64,000 bases of DNA from Streptomyces sp. NBC_01381 (GCF_026340305.1 NZ_JAPEPI010000002.1:3286001-3350000); one strand, 5' to 3'. Shown: positions 17,381 to 25,849, counted from the stretch's first letter. Numbers and translations: made by a program. The notes: generated by a model not told the origin, from the sequence alone.

Positions 17381-17842
17381 CTACGGCACCACGGTGACGG
17401 GCCAGCGGCCCGCCTTGACCAGGCGTACCGCGACCGATCCGACGATCCGGTGCCCGGCCTGCTCGGAGGCCCCGACGACCACCGCGTCGGCCTTGAGGTC
17501 GTCCGCGGCCTTGACCAGACCGCTGTAGGGGTCGCCGCGGAAGGTGTGGAACTCCCAGCGCACGTCGAATATCCCCTTCACCCGCTCGGTCGCCGCCCGG
17601 ATCTCGGCGATCAGACCCTCGGCGATCTCGTCCGTCGTCTCGGCGACGGGGGCGCCGAGCGCGGCACCGGCGGCCATCACCGGCTGGACGTAGACGACGG
17701 CGAGCAGCGCACGCTGCCGTCGGGCGAGCCCTCCGGCGTAGGCGGCGGCCCGGAGCGAGGAGTCCGAGCCGTCGACCCCGACGACGATCACCTTCGGGCC
17801 GTCGGTACCGCGTTCGAACTGGTGGGAGTGGTCTTCGGTCAC
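17381..17842 (-). CDS. Universal stress protein (UspA family)
   Basis: The 153-residue single Usp domain reads VIVVGVDGSDSSLRAAAYAG at the N-terminus and ADAVVVGASEQAGHRIVGSVAVRLV at the C-terminus, close to the ATP-binding G-2x-G-9x-G(S/T) motif. The start is taken at GTG 17842. A TAACCT hexamer lies seven bases upstream and no ribosome site is seen, which fits a leaderless transcript. The frame extends upstream to 17962, but that part is Arg/Ser-rich and overlaps the divergent deacetylase start. Usp proteins bind nucleotides and respond to stress or dormancy. Confidence 0.85.
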   Translation of the reverse strand: MTEDHSHQFERGTDGPKVIVVGVDGSDSSLRAAAYAGGLARRQRALLAVVYVQPVMAAGAALGAPVAETTDEIAEGLIAEIRAATERVKGIFDVRWEFHTFRGDPYSGLVKAADDLKADAVVVGASEQAGHRIVGSVAVRLVKAGRWPVTVVP

Positions 17843-17960
17843 AGCGCAGAGGTTACCCACCCGGCCCTGGAGCCGTCGCCGCTGGTCGGATCGGGTGCAT
17901 TCGCGGCCCGCCGTGGTGTTGCTGGTCCGCGCGGGACGTCCGCCATGCGACGGATTAGTC

Positions 17961-18806
17961 ATGAAAAAGCATCAAATGACTCCAGGGCGCCGCGCATTGT
18001 TGCGCGGCGCCGCTGTCTTCGGTCTTGCCGCCACCGCGGGCTGTGTGGGCACGGAACGGCCCGGCACGCCAGGACCCAAGCCCACCGGCGGGGCGGCGGC
18101 CGGTGGACCACCGGCCGCGCGCGCCCTCAAGCCGTCCGCGTACCGCCTCCAGCCGATGGCCGGCTATGGCCCGCCGCACGTCGCCCGCGCCCTGCCGCGC
18201 GTACGCCGTGCCCCAATCCTGCGCATGGACGGGCAGGACCGCAGCATGGTGCTGACCTTCGACGACGGACCCGACCCCCGCTACACCCCGGGCATCCTGC
18301 GCACCCTGCGCCGGTACGACGTCCGCGCCATGTTCTTCGTGTGCGGGGAGAGGGCCGTCGACAACAAGGACCTGCTGCGCGAGATGGCCGATGAAGGGCA
18401 TCTGATCGGCAATCACACCTGGTCCCATCCGCTCCTGCTGAAGGTGAACAGGAGCGCGATGCGCGAGGAGATCGAGCGCACCTGCGAGGTCGTCGACGAC
18501 GCCGTCGGCGAACCCCCGGCCTGGTTCCGCGCCCCCTACGGAGCCTGGAACCGCAACGCCTTCCAGCTCGGCGCCGACCTGGGCATGGAGCCGCTCGCCT
18601 GGACCGTCGACACCCTGGACTGGACCGAGCCGGGCACCGCCACGATCATCCGGCGCGTGCGCAACGGCGCGGCTCCCGGGGTCGTGGTGCTCTCGCACGA
18701 CGCGGGCGGCGACCGCTCCCAGAGCGTCGACGCCCTGCGGACGTACCTTCCGGAACTCATCGAATCGGGCTACCGCATTACGGTGCCGAGCCGCCATTCG
18801 ATGTAG
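17961..18806 (+). CDS. Polysaccharide deacetylase (NodB/CE4) lipoprotein
   Basis: ATG 17961 (MKKHQMTPGRRALLRG) gives an Arg-rich signal with lipobox ATAGC (Cys about 28). The CE4 domain shows motif 1 LTFDDGPD, motif 2 HTWSHP (the metal-binding His pair), motif 3 WFRAPYGAWN, motif 4 around TVDTLDWTEPG and motif 5 VVLSHDAGG. All catalytic positions are intact. It should remove N- or O-acetyl groups from peptidoglycan, chitin-like or xylan substrates at the cell surface. It is divergent from usp and convergent with a sortase gene. Confidence 0.9.
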   Translation: MKKHQMTPGRRALLRGAAVFGLAATAGCVGTERPGTPGPKPTGGAAAGGPPAARALKPSAYRLQPMAGYGPPHVARALPRVRRAPILRMDGQDRSMVLTFDDGPDPRYTPGILRTLRRYDVRAMFFVCGERAVDNKDLLREMADEGHLIGNHTWSHPLLLKVNRSAMREEIERTCEVVDDAVGEPPAWFRAPYGAWNRNAFQLGADLGMEPLAWTVDTLDWTEPGTATIIRRVRNGAAPGVVVLSHDAGGDRSQSVDALRTYLPELIESGYRITVPSRHSM

Positions 18807-18864
18807 GTCTGAGCAGGTCGGGCTTTCGCCTGCCCTGTGCCGCGTGCTTTCGGCGAGATCGCCG

Positions 18865-19524
18865 TCAGCCCCGCACATCCACAAGGCGGGCGAAAACGAC
18901 GACGTTCCCGTCGTATCCGGCCTGCTTGGAGAAACCGCCGCCACAGGTGATGACCCGGATTTCCGGGGTTCCCTTGTCGCCGTATACGCGATCTCCCGGG
19001 AAATTGTTCTTCTCGAACACTTCGATGCCGTAGATCTCGAAGACCGCGGTCTTGCGGTCCCTGCGCAGGACCTCGATGCGATTTCCCTTCCTCAGCGAAC
19101 CGAGGCCGTAGAAGATGGCGGGCCCCTGCTGATTGTCGACATGGCCGACGAGCACGGACGTGCCCTTCTCGCCCGGCGACACCGCCCCGGTGAACCAGCC
19201 GGCCAGGTTCGGGTCCTCCGGCGGCGGCGCGTCCACCCAGCCCTCCATGTCGAGCCCTACGGGCAGGACCGGCGCATCCACCCGGATCCCCTTGATCTGG
19301 ACCCGGTCGGCGGGCGAGAACGTCAGCGGTGCGACGTCCTTCCTGGCCGCATCGGGCGCCTGGTCCGCCGCGGCCGCCGACGCGGGCTGTGGCGGACCCA
19401 CGTCGAATTCCCCTGAGCCATTCCGGATCAGCGCGAGGCCGGTCAGCAGAACAAGCGCCATCACGCCCCAGGGCGCGCGCTTCCTCTGCCTTTCCTCCTC
19501 TTCGGCCGGCTGGGACGAAAGCAT
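18865..19524 (-). CDS. Class F sortase
   Basis: ATG 19524 (MLSSQPAEEEERQRK) sits nine bases after AGGGG. A cytoplasmic basic stretch and one membrane helix (WGVMALVLLTGLALI) are followed by the sortase domain with the catalytic His in VGHVDN, Cys in VITCGGGF and Arg in NVVVFARL. This is the actinobacterial class F type (family PF04203), which cleaves LPXTG-like signals and anchors or processes surface proteins. The two related secreted proteins just downstream on the map (19860-21018) lack an LPXTG motif, so its substrates are not obvious here. Confidence 0.9.
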   Translation of the reverse strand: MLSSQPAEEEERQRKRAPWGVMALVLLTGLALIRNGSGEFDVGPPQPASAAAADQAPDAARKDVAPLTFSPADRVQIKGIRVDAPVLPVGLDMEGWVDAPPPEDPNLAGWFTGAVSPGEKGTSVLVGHVDNQQGPAIFYGLGSLRKGNRIEVLRRDRKTAVFEIYGIEVFEKNNFPGDRVYGDKGTPEIRVITCGGGFSKQAGYDGNVVVFARLVDVRG

Positions 19525-19859
19525 TCTCTGATCCCCTCTCAACGCGGCTTTCGAACCGCGTCCGTTGCGCGTACGAGAACGCTAAGCGCGGCGCGCGCGG
19601 TCAGCGACAGAGCAGGAGCGAACGGGTGGCGGCCATACCGGGCGTGCGCCATCCGAGTCGCCCCGGAAAGTTATTTTCTGACGGTCCGTGACCTGCGGCA
19701 ATATCGGCTTGTGCCTTCGCCCTTCGGCGTGTCGCCTCACCAGTACGGCCGATTCCCGAAATGCGGCTCTGTGCAAGGCATCTGAGGGTCTGTCTGGGAG
19801 GCGCTCTCGCCGATCGACCGGGGACGGTTTCCCCGGGGCGTCTTCCGCGGAGGATTCAC
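19525..19859. other. Non-coding divergent region between sortase and secreted-protein genes
   Basis: No gene is supported in these 335 bases. Arg- and Cys-rich open frames on both strands have no start signals. Promoters for the two divergent genes must lie here. An AT-richer patch (AAAGTTATTTTCTGACGG, 19669-19686) is a candidate promoter core, and a GGACGGTTTCCCCGGGGCG segment precedes the ribosome site of the next gene. Confidence 0.5.
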
Positions 19860-20375
19860 ATGCGTACTTCCCGTATGCGCGCCACCCGTGCTCTGGCGGT
19901 CGCCGTCACCGCGGGGGCGGTCGTGGGGCTCGCCGCCCCGACGGCCGCCGCCTGGGACAACCCGTCCAACATCGTCGCCATGCCGAGCGTCATCCCGAGA
20001 GGCGGGCAGCTGACGGTCACGGTCGACAACTGCCCGTCCGGCGGTCACATCGAGTCGCCCGCCTTCCCGAGGACGCCCATCAAGCCGATGCCGGGCGGCG
20101 GCGGCCACACGGCGACAGGTACCGCGACCATCCACCAACACGCCAACCCGGGCGCGTACGACATCAAGGCCGTATGCGGCGGCAGGGAACTCACCCGCCC
20201 GTCCGCCTTCACCGTCATCCACGGCGGTGTCCGCGGTGGCCTCGGCGGCAGCTCCAGCGAGGGGGCGACCACCACCGACATGGCGATCGGCGGGGGCCTC
20301 GTGGCGGCCGCCGTGATCGGCGGCGGTGTGTTCTGGATGCGGCGCCGTTCGGAGAACGCGGGGCGCGGCATCTGA
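19860..20375 (+). CDS. Secreted protein with C-terminal membrane anchor (paralogue of 20479-21018)
   Basis: GGAGG precedes ATG 19860 by seven bases. The 171-residue protein has a signal peptide cleaved near PTAAA-WDNPS and an Ig-like beta domain (PSVIPRGGQLTVTVDNCPSG) with two Cys. A Gly/Ser/Thr linker, GGVRGGLGGSSSEG, leads to a membrane helix (MAIGGGLVAAAVIGGGVFW) followed by MRRRSENAGRGI. The layout is that of a surface-anchored protein without LPXTG. The convergent neighbour has the same architecture, including a matching GV-G-GG linker, so they are likely duplicates. Function is unknown. Confidence 0.8.
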   Translation: MRTSRMRATRALAVAVTAGAVVGLAAPTAAAWDNPSNIVAMPSVIPRGGQLTVTVDNCPSGGHIESPAFPRTPIKPMPGGGGHTATGTATIHQHANPGAYDIKAVCGGRELTRPSAFTVIHGGVRGGLGGSSSEGATTTDMAIGGGLVAAAVIGGGVFWMRRRSENAGRGI

Positions 20376-20406
20376 GGGCACGTTCCTCTGCGGTTCAGTC
20401 CGCCTT

Positions 20407-20441
20407 CCTGACCGGCGCGTCCCCCTTCCGCGCCGGTCAGG
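20407..20441. terminator. Bidirectional terminator hairpin
   Basis: A perfect 13-base stem (CCTGACCGGCGCG at 20407-20419 with CGCGCCGGTCAGG at 20429-20441) and a 9-base loop lie between two convergent genes. It lacks a strong U-run, as is common in Streptomyces. Confidence 0.8.
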
Positions 20442-20478
20442 CGCACGCCGCCGCCCGGCAGCCCGTGCGGCGGGCGGG

Positions 20479-21018
20479 TCAGGAGTTGTCGTCGCCGGTA
20501 CGGCGGCGCGTCCAGTAGTACGCGGTGCCGAGCGTGCCCACGATCAGGGCGCCGCCCAGAGCGATCTCGTGCAGATCGAGACCGCCGAAGCTGCCGCCGA
20601 CGCCGGCCTTCACGCCCCGGTGGGCAGGCGTGGTGGGGTGCATGGTCGGGTGGTGCGTGGGACGGCCCGTGGCAATGGTGAGATCCGTCGTCCCCTTCTC
20701 GCCCTTGCAGTCGAAGGTCACCTCGTACATCGCGCCGGGTTTGGCGTCCGGGAAGACCTGGGCGTTGACGGACTGCTGCCCATGGGAGATATGGGCGTCG
20801 TCGAAGACCCCGGAGGTGACCGTCGTGTCGCCCTGGCAGCCGTCCACGCTGAGCGTGACCTGGCCGCCCGCGGCGATCGTCGACGGGGTGACGCGGAAGC
20901 CGAACGACGTGATGTTGTTCTTCGTGTCGCCGTCGTCCGCGACGGCCGCGGTGGGGGCGGTGAGGGTCAGGGCGGTGGCGGCGAGCAGAGTGGCCGAGGC
21001 AACGCGTATCGCGCGCAT
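20479..21018 (-). CDS. Secreted protein with C-terminal membrane anchor (paralogue of 19860-20375)
   Basis: GGAGG lies seven bases before ATG 21018. The 179-residue protein has a signal peptide ending near TAAVA-DDGDT and an Ig-like domain (FRVTPSTIAAGGQVTLSVDGCQG) with paired Cys. A His/Thr/Pro-rich linker, GVKAGVGGSFGGLD, leads to a membrane helix (EIALGGALIVGTLGTAYYW) and a TRRRTGDDNS tail. Order of parts and the linker match the convergent neighbour. There is no LPXTG signal. A larger upstream frame to 21255 is not needed because the signal peptide starts here. Confidence 0.8.
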   Translation of the reverse strand: MRAIRVASATLLAATALTLTAPTAAVADDGDTKNNITSFGFRVTPSTIAAGGQVTLSVDGCQGDTTVTSGVFDDAHISHGQQSVNAQVFPDAKPGAMYEVTFDCKGEKGTTDLTIATGRPTHHPTMHPTTPAHRGVKAGVGGSFGGLDLHEIALGGALIVGTLGTAYYWTRRRTGDDNS

Positions 21019-21203
21019 GATGATTCCTCCGGGTCCCCGAGGAGCAGCCGCGGACCTTCTTCCGCTTGCGCCTGAAATGCACCTCGATGCCCGAAACGCT
21101 AGGTAGGGACCTGGGCGGCCGCGATCGCTGTCGCGCGAACGGGGCAACCGCGTGGGCCGGACAGGGGAACGGGCCGGGGTGTCGCGGCCTCGATGACGGG
21201 ATA

Positions 21204-21434
21204 TCAGGGCGTCGGCGGTGTAGCGGCCCACACATGCGGCCCGCCGCCGCGCCACTCCACCAGATGCGGGTCGTCAAGCGCCATGTCGGCGTCGCCGAGT
21301 CCCGTACGGCGCAGGAACTCCACCAGGTCCCGGTCGTCGTGGGCGACACCGACGGTCCGCCCCCGCACGGTGACCCGCCGTCCGCCGTCGGAAGCGGGCG
21401 GGTGAACGACGATGGGTGTCTGCCAGGCTGCCAT
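21204..21434 (-). CDS. Small conserved hypothetical protein
   Basis: The 76-residue protein reads MAAWQTPIVVHPPASDGG, then RRVTVRGRTVGVAHDDRDLVEFLRRTGL and a Trp/Arg-rich end, WRGGGPHVW. I recall similar small Streptomyces proteins without assigned function. It looks like a compact alpha/beta domain with no signal or membrane segment. It is divergent from the HAD-like gene 147 bases away. The frame extends to 21521, but that part is Arg/Pro leader. Confidence 0.7.
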   Translation of the reverse strand: MAAWQTPIVVHPPASDGGRRVTVRGRTVGVAHDDRDLVEFLRRTGLGDADMALDDPHLVEWRGGGPHVWAATPPTP

Positions 21435-21581
21435 GCCACCAGAGTGCGCCGCGCGGGGCCGCGGCGCAGCCCAGTTTGCGGACCTGCGGGGGCGGCCGGT
21501 GCCGGTGCGGCGGCCGAACACACCTCGAGGCCTGCGCGGCGCACGGCCGTGGTCGCGGTCCGGAGTCCTAGGCTACGGACG

Positions 21582-22226
21582 ATGATGATCGAGACTGTGG
21601 TGTTGGGCGTGGGGGAGACCCTCACGAAAGATGACCGCTACTGGGCGTCCTGGGCGGACTGGCTCGGCGTGCCACGGCACACCGTCTCCGCGCTCGTGGG
21701 AAGCGTGGTCACACGGGGGCAGGACGCCACCGACGCGCTGCGCCTGCTCAGTCCGGACATGGACGTCGCCGCCGCGTACCACGCCCGCGAGGTCGCGGGG
21801 CGCGGCGAGCATCTGAGCGAGACCGACCTCTATCCCGACGTGCGCCCCGCGCTCGGCGGGCTGCGCAAGCAGGGGATCCGCGTCGTCATCGCCGGGAACC
21901 AGAGCCCGCGCGCGGGCGAACTGCTGCGTGACCTGGATCTGCCCGCCGACCTCGTCGTCACGTCGGAGGAGTGGGGCGTGGCGAAGCCCGATCCGTCGTT
22001 CTTCGCCCGGGTCGCCGAGGTCGCGCAGGCCGCGCCGGAGCGGACCGTGTACGTCGGTGACCACCCCGCACACGACATCTACCCGGCGAAGGCGGCGGGC
22101 CTGCGCGCGGCGCACATCCGGCGCGGGCCCTGGGGCCACTGGTGGGCCGACGACCCGACCGTCGTCCAGAGCGCGGACTGGCGGATCGACAACCTCACCC
22201 AGCTGGCATCGGTCGTCGTCGGCTGA
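21582..22226 (+). CDS. HAD superfamily hydrolase lacking the nucleophile Asp
   Basis: The 214-residue protein has the HAD fold in order. Motif I is VVLGVGETLTKDD, a helical cap follows, motif II is VVIAGNQS, motif III Lys is in GVAKPDPSFF, and motif IV is TVYVGDHPAHDIYPAKAAG. Motif I should begin with the nucleophile Asp (xDxGxT in relatives), but codon 9 is GGC (Gly) where GAC is expected. The residue that forms the phospho-intermediate is therefore missing. A TAGGCT hexamer seven bases before ATG 21582 and no ribosome site suggest a leaderless transcript. A second ATG at 21585 is equally possible. Motifs II-IV are intact, so the family call is firm, but phosphatase activity is doubtful. Confidence 0.82.
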   Translation: MMIETVVLGVGETLTKDDRYWASWADWLGVPRHTVSALVGSVVTRGQDATDALRLLSPDMDVAAAYHAREVAGRGEHLSETDLYPDVRPALGGLRKQGIRVVIAGNQSPRAGELLRDLDLPADLVVTSEEWGVAKPDPSFFARVAEVAQAAPERTVYVGDHPAHDIYPAKAAGLRAAHIRRGPWGHWWADDPTVVQSADWRIDNLTQLASVVVG

Positions 22227-22227
22227 C

Positions 22228-22992
22228 TCACCCCCCTAGGTTGTCGAAGAGTGCCCGGAACGGATCCGCGCTGGCCGAGATGCCGCGGCTGTAAGGCGCG
22301 TCGAAGTCCCAGATCAGGAAGAGCAGGAAGGCGAACAGGGCCGAGAAGAGCCCGGCCAGGATCAGTTCGCGCGGGGTGCGGCGGATCTGCAGGGCGAAGA
22401 CCATGCCGATGGTGACCAGGCCGCCGGCGATCAGGCCGAACCACACCACGCCGGGCATGGTGGCCCCCGCGCTGTCGCCTCGGGCGCTGCGGGCGTCGTC
22501 GGCGGCGGCGACCTGGTCGACCAGCGGCTGATAGGCCTGCGCCTCGAAGTCGGACTTGGGCACGTAGTCCGTCACGTCGTGGCGGACCCGGGTGAGCAAC
22601 TCCTGTCCCCGGTCGGTGAGTTCGGCGTTCTCGGCCATGCTGTCCCACTCCGTGTTCACCACGTAGCTGACATACGCGTGGACGTCGGTGCGGATGCGGT
22701 CACGGACCTCCTCCGGGTAGACCCGGGCCCGTTCGGAGACCTCGTGCAGGGCCTGGGCCTCGGCGTGGACGTGGTCCTCGGCGACGCTGCGGGCCTCCCA
22801 GACCCCGGCGATGGCCAGACCGAGGACGATCGCGTACACCACGCCGATCATCATCGTCATGTACTCGATGACGTCCGGCGTCTCCGACGCGTCGTAATCC
22901 GGACTCGTTCTGCGGTGCCGCAGGAAGGCGATGACGAGGACGACGCCGCATGCGGCGAGCATCGCGAGGGTGAGAACAAGCCATTCCGACAT
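22228..22992 (-). CDS. DUF4239 (bestrophin-like) membrane protein
   Basis: The 254-residue protein has an N-terminal helix (WLVLTLAMLAACGVVLVIAFL), a second at IEYMTMMIGVVYAIVLGLAIAG and two near the end (VVWFGLIAGGLVTIGMVFAL and ELILAGLFSALFAFLLFLIW). A soluble helical segment lies between the pairs. The pattern is that of DUF4239, a widespread family distantly related to bestrophin channels. It ends next to the convergent HAD gene and lies 15 bases downstream of the proline-rich protein gene, which suggests an operon. Transport function is not established. Confidence 0.85.
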   Translation of the reverse strand: MSEWLVLTLAMLAACGVVLVIAFLRHRRTSPDYDASETPDVIEYMTMMIGVVYAIVLGLAIAGVWEARSVAEDHVHAEAQALHEVSERARVYPEEVRDRIRTDVHAYVSYVVNTEWDSMAENAELTDRGQELLTRVRHDVTDYVPKSDFEAQAYQPLVDQVAAADDARSARGDSAGATMPGVVWFGLIAGGLVTIGMVFALQIRRTPRELILAGLFSALFAFLLFLIWDFDAPYSRGISASADPFRALFDNLGG

Positions 22993-23007
22993 GGGACCTC
23001 CGGCGGT

Positions 23008-23559
23008 TCAGCGCGGCCGCAGCGCGGCGGCGGCGAGCACCGCGGGCGCGGTGACGAGCAGGGTGAGCGAGACCAGGGACGGGCCGCTGCGGGGCGGCGT
23101 CTTGCGTGGCGCTGTGCGGTACGAGGGGTAACTCACCGGCGCCGGCGCGAGTTTGGGGCGGACGGCCGGCACGGGCTTTGGCGTCGGCTTCGGAGCGGGC
23201 TCGGGAGCGGCCGAAGGCGGCGGAGGGGGCGGGGGCGGTGGAGACGGCGGCTCCGGTGCCGGGGGTTCGATCCGTGGCGGGGGAGCCGGGGCGGGCGGCG
23301 GCGGTGGAGGGGGCGGAGGCGGCGGTTTCGGGCGGCGCGTGGGACCGGCACTGCACACCACCCCGTCACCCGAGACGGCCACCGCGCCGCCCCCCGAACC
23401 GCTGCCGCCCTGATCGACCGATGCATAGGCGCAGTCGGCGAAGGGAACGGCCACGGCGGTGGCCGGCGAACCGATTAACCAGGCCAGCACCAGCAGCGCC
23501 AGCGCTCGCGTGACCAGGGCGGATGCGCCCCTTGATGATCCAAGCACGTCAGAGATCAT
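23008..23559 (-). CDS. Proline-rich secreted or membrane protein
   Basis: The 183-residue protein has an N-terminal signal or anchor helix (VTRALALLVLAWLIGSPATAVA) and a short Cys-containing segment. A long Pro/Ala/Lys tract from about 75 to 150 includes runs of 9-11 prolines. It ends with a hydrophobic helix (VSLTLLVTAPAVLAAAAL) and RPR. The proline tract probably spans cell wall between two membrane-associated ends. I do not recognise a domain. Its gene precedes DUF4239 by 15 bases and is likely co-transcribed. Confidence 0.7.
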   Translation of the reverse strand: MISDVLGSSRGASALVTRALALLVLAWLIGSPATAVAVPFADCAYASVDQGGSGSGGGAVAVSGDGVVCSAGPTRRPKPPPPPPPPPPPAPAPPPRIEPPAPEPPSPPPPPPPPPSAAPEPAPKPTPKPVPAVRPKLAPAPVSYPSYRTAPRKTPPRSGPSLVSLTLLVTAPAVLAAAALRPR

Positions 23560-23786
23560 GGGCGCCGTTTCCCGCAGGAACGCCGGTCCGCCCCGATGAT
23601 GACCCGAAGGTGGGTGCCCATGATCGCGGGATTGACGCCGACAGCTCCAGCGGCCCCCCGCGTACCCGCCCCCTCACAAAAATTATTGGAACCCCGTTGA
23701 ACGCATCAGCCGCTCCCGCCCGTACCTAGGGCCATGCGTGACCCACTCGGGTGGCGCGAACAGCTAAGCGGACAGCGGGAGTCAAC

Positions 23787-24776
23787 ATGCTGCATCTATC
23801 TGGGGGTTCCCCCCGGGCCTGGCGGAGCGCCTCGCTCGTAGCGACAGCTGCGGCGATGCTGGCGCTGACGACGGCGTGCGGTCAGGAGAAGGGGGACCAG
23901 TCGCCCAACGGACAGAACGTGGGCAACCAGGCCCCGGCCGACGCCGGTTACGGTGCCGGCGACGGGTACGGCGCGGACTCGGGGGACGCGCAAGAGGGAG
24001 CGGAGGCCAAGTCGGCGGGCCAACTCGCCGTCTGGGACAGCAAGAAGCTCGGCAAGGTCGTCACCGACAGCGAGGGCCTGACGCTCTATCGCTTCGACAA
24101 GGACACCGCCCAGCCGCCCAAGTCGAACTGCGAGGGCGCCTGCGCCACGACCTGGCCCGTCGTGTCGGCCAAGGGCGCGGTCGCCCCGCCCGGCGTCGAC
24201 GAGTCCCTGATGGGCGAGGTCACCCGGTCCGACGGCAGCAAGCAGCTGACCATCGACGGCTGGCCGATGTACCGGTACGCCAAGGACAAGAAGGCCGGCG
24301 ACGCCAAGGGCCAAGGCGTGGGCGGCACTTGGTACGCCGCCGCCCCCGACGGCAAGAAGGCGGCGGCCGCCGAGGAGGAGGAGGCGCCGCCGGCCGAGAC
24401 CGAACCCGTGGACCCGGCAGGTCTTTCCACCAGGAACGATCCGAAGCTCGGCGAGATCGTCGTCGACAAGAACGGCATGACGGTCTATCGCTTCACGAAG
24501 GACTCCGCCTGGCCGATGAAGTCCGCCTGCACGGGCGCGTGCCTGGAGAAGTGGCCGGTGGTGCCGCCGGTCGAGAAGAACGACACCAAGGGAATCCTCA
24601 AGAAGGGCTTCGTCGTCTTCGACCGGCCCGACGGACAGCAGCAGCAGACCATCGACTGCTGGCCGATGTACACCTTCGCCGGTGACAAGAAGCCGGGTGA
24701 CACCAACGGCCAGGGTGTGGGCGGGACTTGGTACGCGGCGGGGCCGGACGGAAAGCCAGTCGGCGCGCCGAAGTAG
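23787..24776 (+). CDS. Secreted-repeat lipoprotein (PF03640 type, SCO0930-like)
   Basis: ATG 23787 follows GGGAG. The signal with lipobox TTAC (Cys about 31) is followed by a Gly/Asn/Asp linker. Two similar halves (about 75-205 and 220-330) each contain the pair of Lipoprotein_15 repeats: VVTDSEGLTLYRFDKD, a CEGACATTWPVV segment, then DGWPMYRYAKDKK and a GVGGTWYAA end. The second half repeats these with VVDKNGMTVYRFTKD and CTGACLEKWPVV. Its function is unknown; the Cys-x3-Cys motifs could bind a metal or disulfide. A Glu/Ala linker separates the halves. The gene order downstream matches the S. coelicolor SCO0930-SCO0928 region as I recall it. Confidence 0.87.
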   Translation: MLHLSGGSPRAWRSASLVATAAAMLALTTACGQEKGDQSPNGQNVGNQAPADAGYGAGDGYGADSGDAQEGAEAKSAGQLAVWDSKKLGKVVTDSEGLTLYRFDKDTAQPPKSNCEGACATTWPVVSAKGAVAPPGVDESLMGEVTRSDGSKQLTIDGWPMYRYAKDKKAGDAKGQGVGGTWYAAAPDGKKAAAAEEEEAPPAETEPVDPAGLSTRNDPKLGEIVVDKNGMTVYRFTKDSAWPMKSACTGACLEKWPVVPPVEKNDTKGILKKGFVVFDRPDGQQQQTIDCWPMYTFAGDKKPGDTNGQGVGGTWYAAGPDGKPVGAPK

Positions 24777-24826
24777 GCCGAACTTCGGCCGAGAAAGGGC
24801 GAACTTCGGCCAAGAAAGGGGGACAG
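24777..24826. repeat. Tandem repeat with hairpin after the lipoprotein gene
   Basis: Two copies of a 22-base unit (CGAACTTCGGCC, A/G, AGAAAGGG) stand immediately after the stop codon. The first forms a perfect hairpin GGCCGAA-C-TTCGGCC (24777-24791). It probably adds to termination together with the larger hairpin 25 bases further on. Confidence 0.6.
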
Positions 24827-24850
24827 CAAGAAGGAGTGCGCGTACGGTCG

Positions 24851-24894
24851 ACCGGTCCGTTCCATTCCCGCCAGGGAGGGTGGAACGGACCGGT
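24851..24894 (+). terminator. Strong terminator hairpin
   Basis: A perfect 14-base stem (ACCGGTCCGTTCCA with TGGAACGGACCGGT, 24851-24864 and 24881-24894) and a 16-base loop are followed by TCTTTGG. It separates the lipoprotein gene from the methyltransferase-rmdA operon. Confidence 0.85.
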
Positions 24895-25036
24895 TCTTTG
24901 GGTTGATATTCGGCACATGCCGCAGGCAGTGACCGAGAACGGACGACCAATTTCCGTTTTGACTCGCTCCCTTGGCGGACGATCAGTAGCCTCACCTTCG
25001 AACACCGGCTCGCCTCGCCTACGCCTTGGAGTCCTG

Positions 25037-25849
25037 ATGGAGCGTCCCGCCTGGGCCCCGCAGGGCATCGACATCACGATGCCCAGCGTGTCCCGCATCT
25101 ACGACTACTACCTTGGCGGTTCGCACAATTTCGAGGTCGACCGGGACGCGGCCCGCAGGGCCATGGAGTTCATGCCGGGCCTGCCCAAGATCATGCAGGC
25201 GAATCGTGCCTTCATGCGGCGAGCTGTGCGCTTCGCCGTGGACGAGGGCATCAGCCAGTTCCTGGACATCGGCTCCGGGATCCCCACGTTCGGCAATGTC
25301 CACGAGGTCGCACAGCAGGCCGACCCGGACGCCCGCGTGGTGTACGTCGATCACGACCCGGTGGCCGTCGCGCACAGCCGGGCCGTGCTCGAAGGCAACG
25401 ACAGGGCGGGGATCGTCGCCGCGGATCTGCGCAAACCACGGGACATTCTGGGCAGTTCGGAGGTGAAGGGACTCCTTGACCTCGAGCGTCCGGTGGCCCT
25501 TCTTCTCGTCGCCGTCCTGCACTTCGTGGAGGACGCGTACGATCCCTACACAGCGGTCGCCGAACTGCGGGACGCACTCGCGCCCGGCAGCGTGGTCGTC
25601 CTCACGCACGCCTCGTACGAAGGGATGCCGATCCCCGCCGAGCAGGCCGGTCAGACCGTCGGCGTGTACAAGGACATCCGCAATCCACTGATCATGCGCT
25701 CGCGCGAAGAGATCGCGCGGTTCTTCGAGGGATACGACATGGTGGAACCCGGCCTCGTGCCGATGCCGCACTGGCGGCCCGACACCTCGCCCGAGGAGGA
25801 GGATCCGTACGCCTTCTCCGGGTTCGCCGGCGTGGGGCGCAGGGCATGA
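25037..25849 (+). CDS. SAM-dependent methyltransferase, DUF574/Methyltransf_19 type
   Basis: From ATG 25037 (MERPAWAPQGIDITMPS), with TTGGAG upstream, the 270-residue protein shows the family's hallmark start SVSRIYDYYLGGSHNFEVDR. It also has the SAM-binding FLDIGSGIPTFGNVHEVAQ and VVYVDHDPVAV. These actinobacterial methyltransferases are numerous, often sit next to regulators, and have no known acceptor. The stop overlaps the rmdA start as ATGA, so the two are translated together. That suggests a role linked to the c-di-GMP protein or its signal. Confidence 0.88.
   Translation: MERPAWAPQGIDITMPSVSRIYDYYLGGSHNFEVDRDAARRAMEFMPGLPKIMQANRAFMRRAVRFAVDEGISQFLDIGSGIPTFGNVHEVAQQADPDARVVYVDHDPVAVAHSRAVLEGNDRAGIVAADLRKPRDILGSSEVKGLLDLERPVALLLVAVLHFVEDAYDPYTAVAELRDALAPGSVVVLTHASYEGMPIPAEQAGQTVGVYKDIRNPLIMRSREEIARFFEGYDMVEPGLVPMPHWRPDTSPEEEDPYAFSGFAGVGRRA

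Noticed and set aside
23220..23340. Repetitive GGCGGT/CCGCCG tract considered as a structural repeat or CRISPR-like array
   Set aside because: It is codon-level repetition encoding polyproline in the 23008-23559 gene; there are no spacers.
23802..23825. CTGGGGGTTCCCCCCGG in the lipoprotein signal sequence considered as another coding insertion of the short repeat
   Set aside because: Ends do not match the CTTCCCC/CAGGGGAG family, and the signal peptide and frame remain intact.
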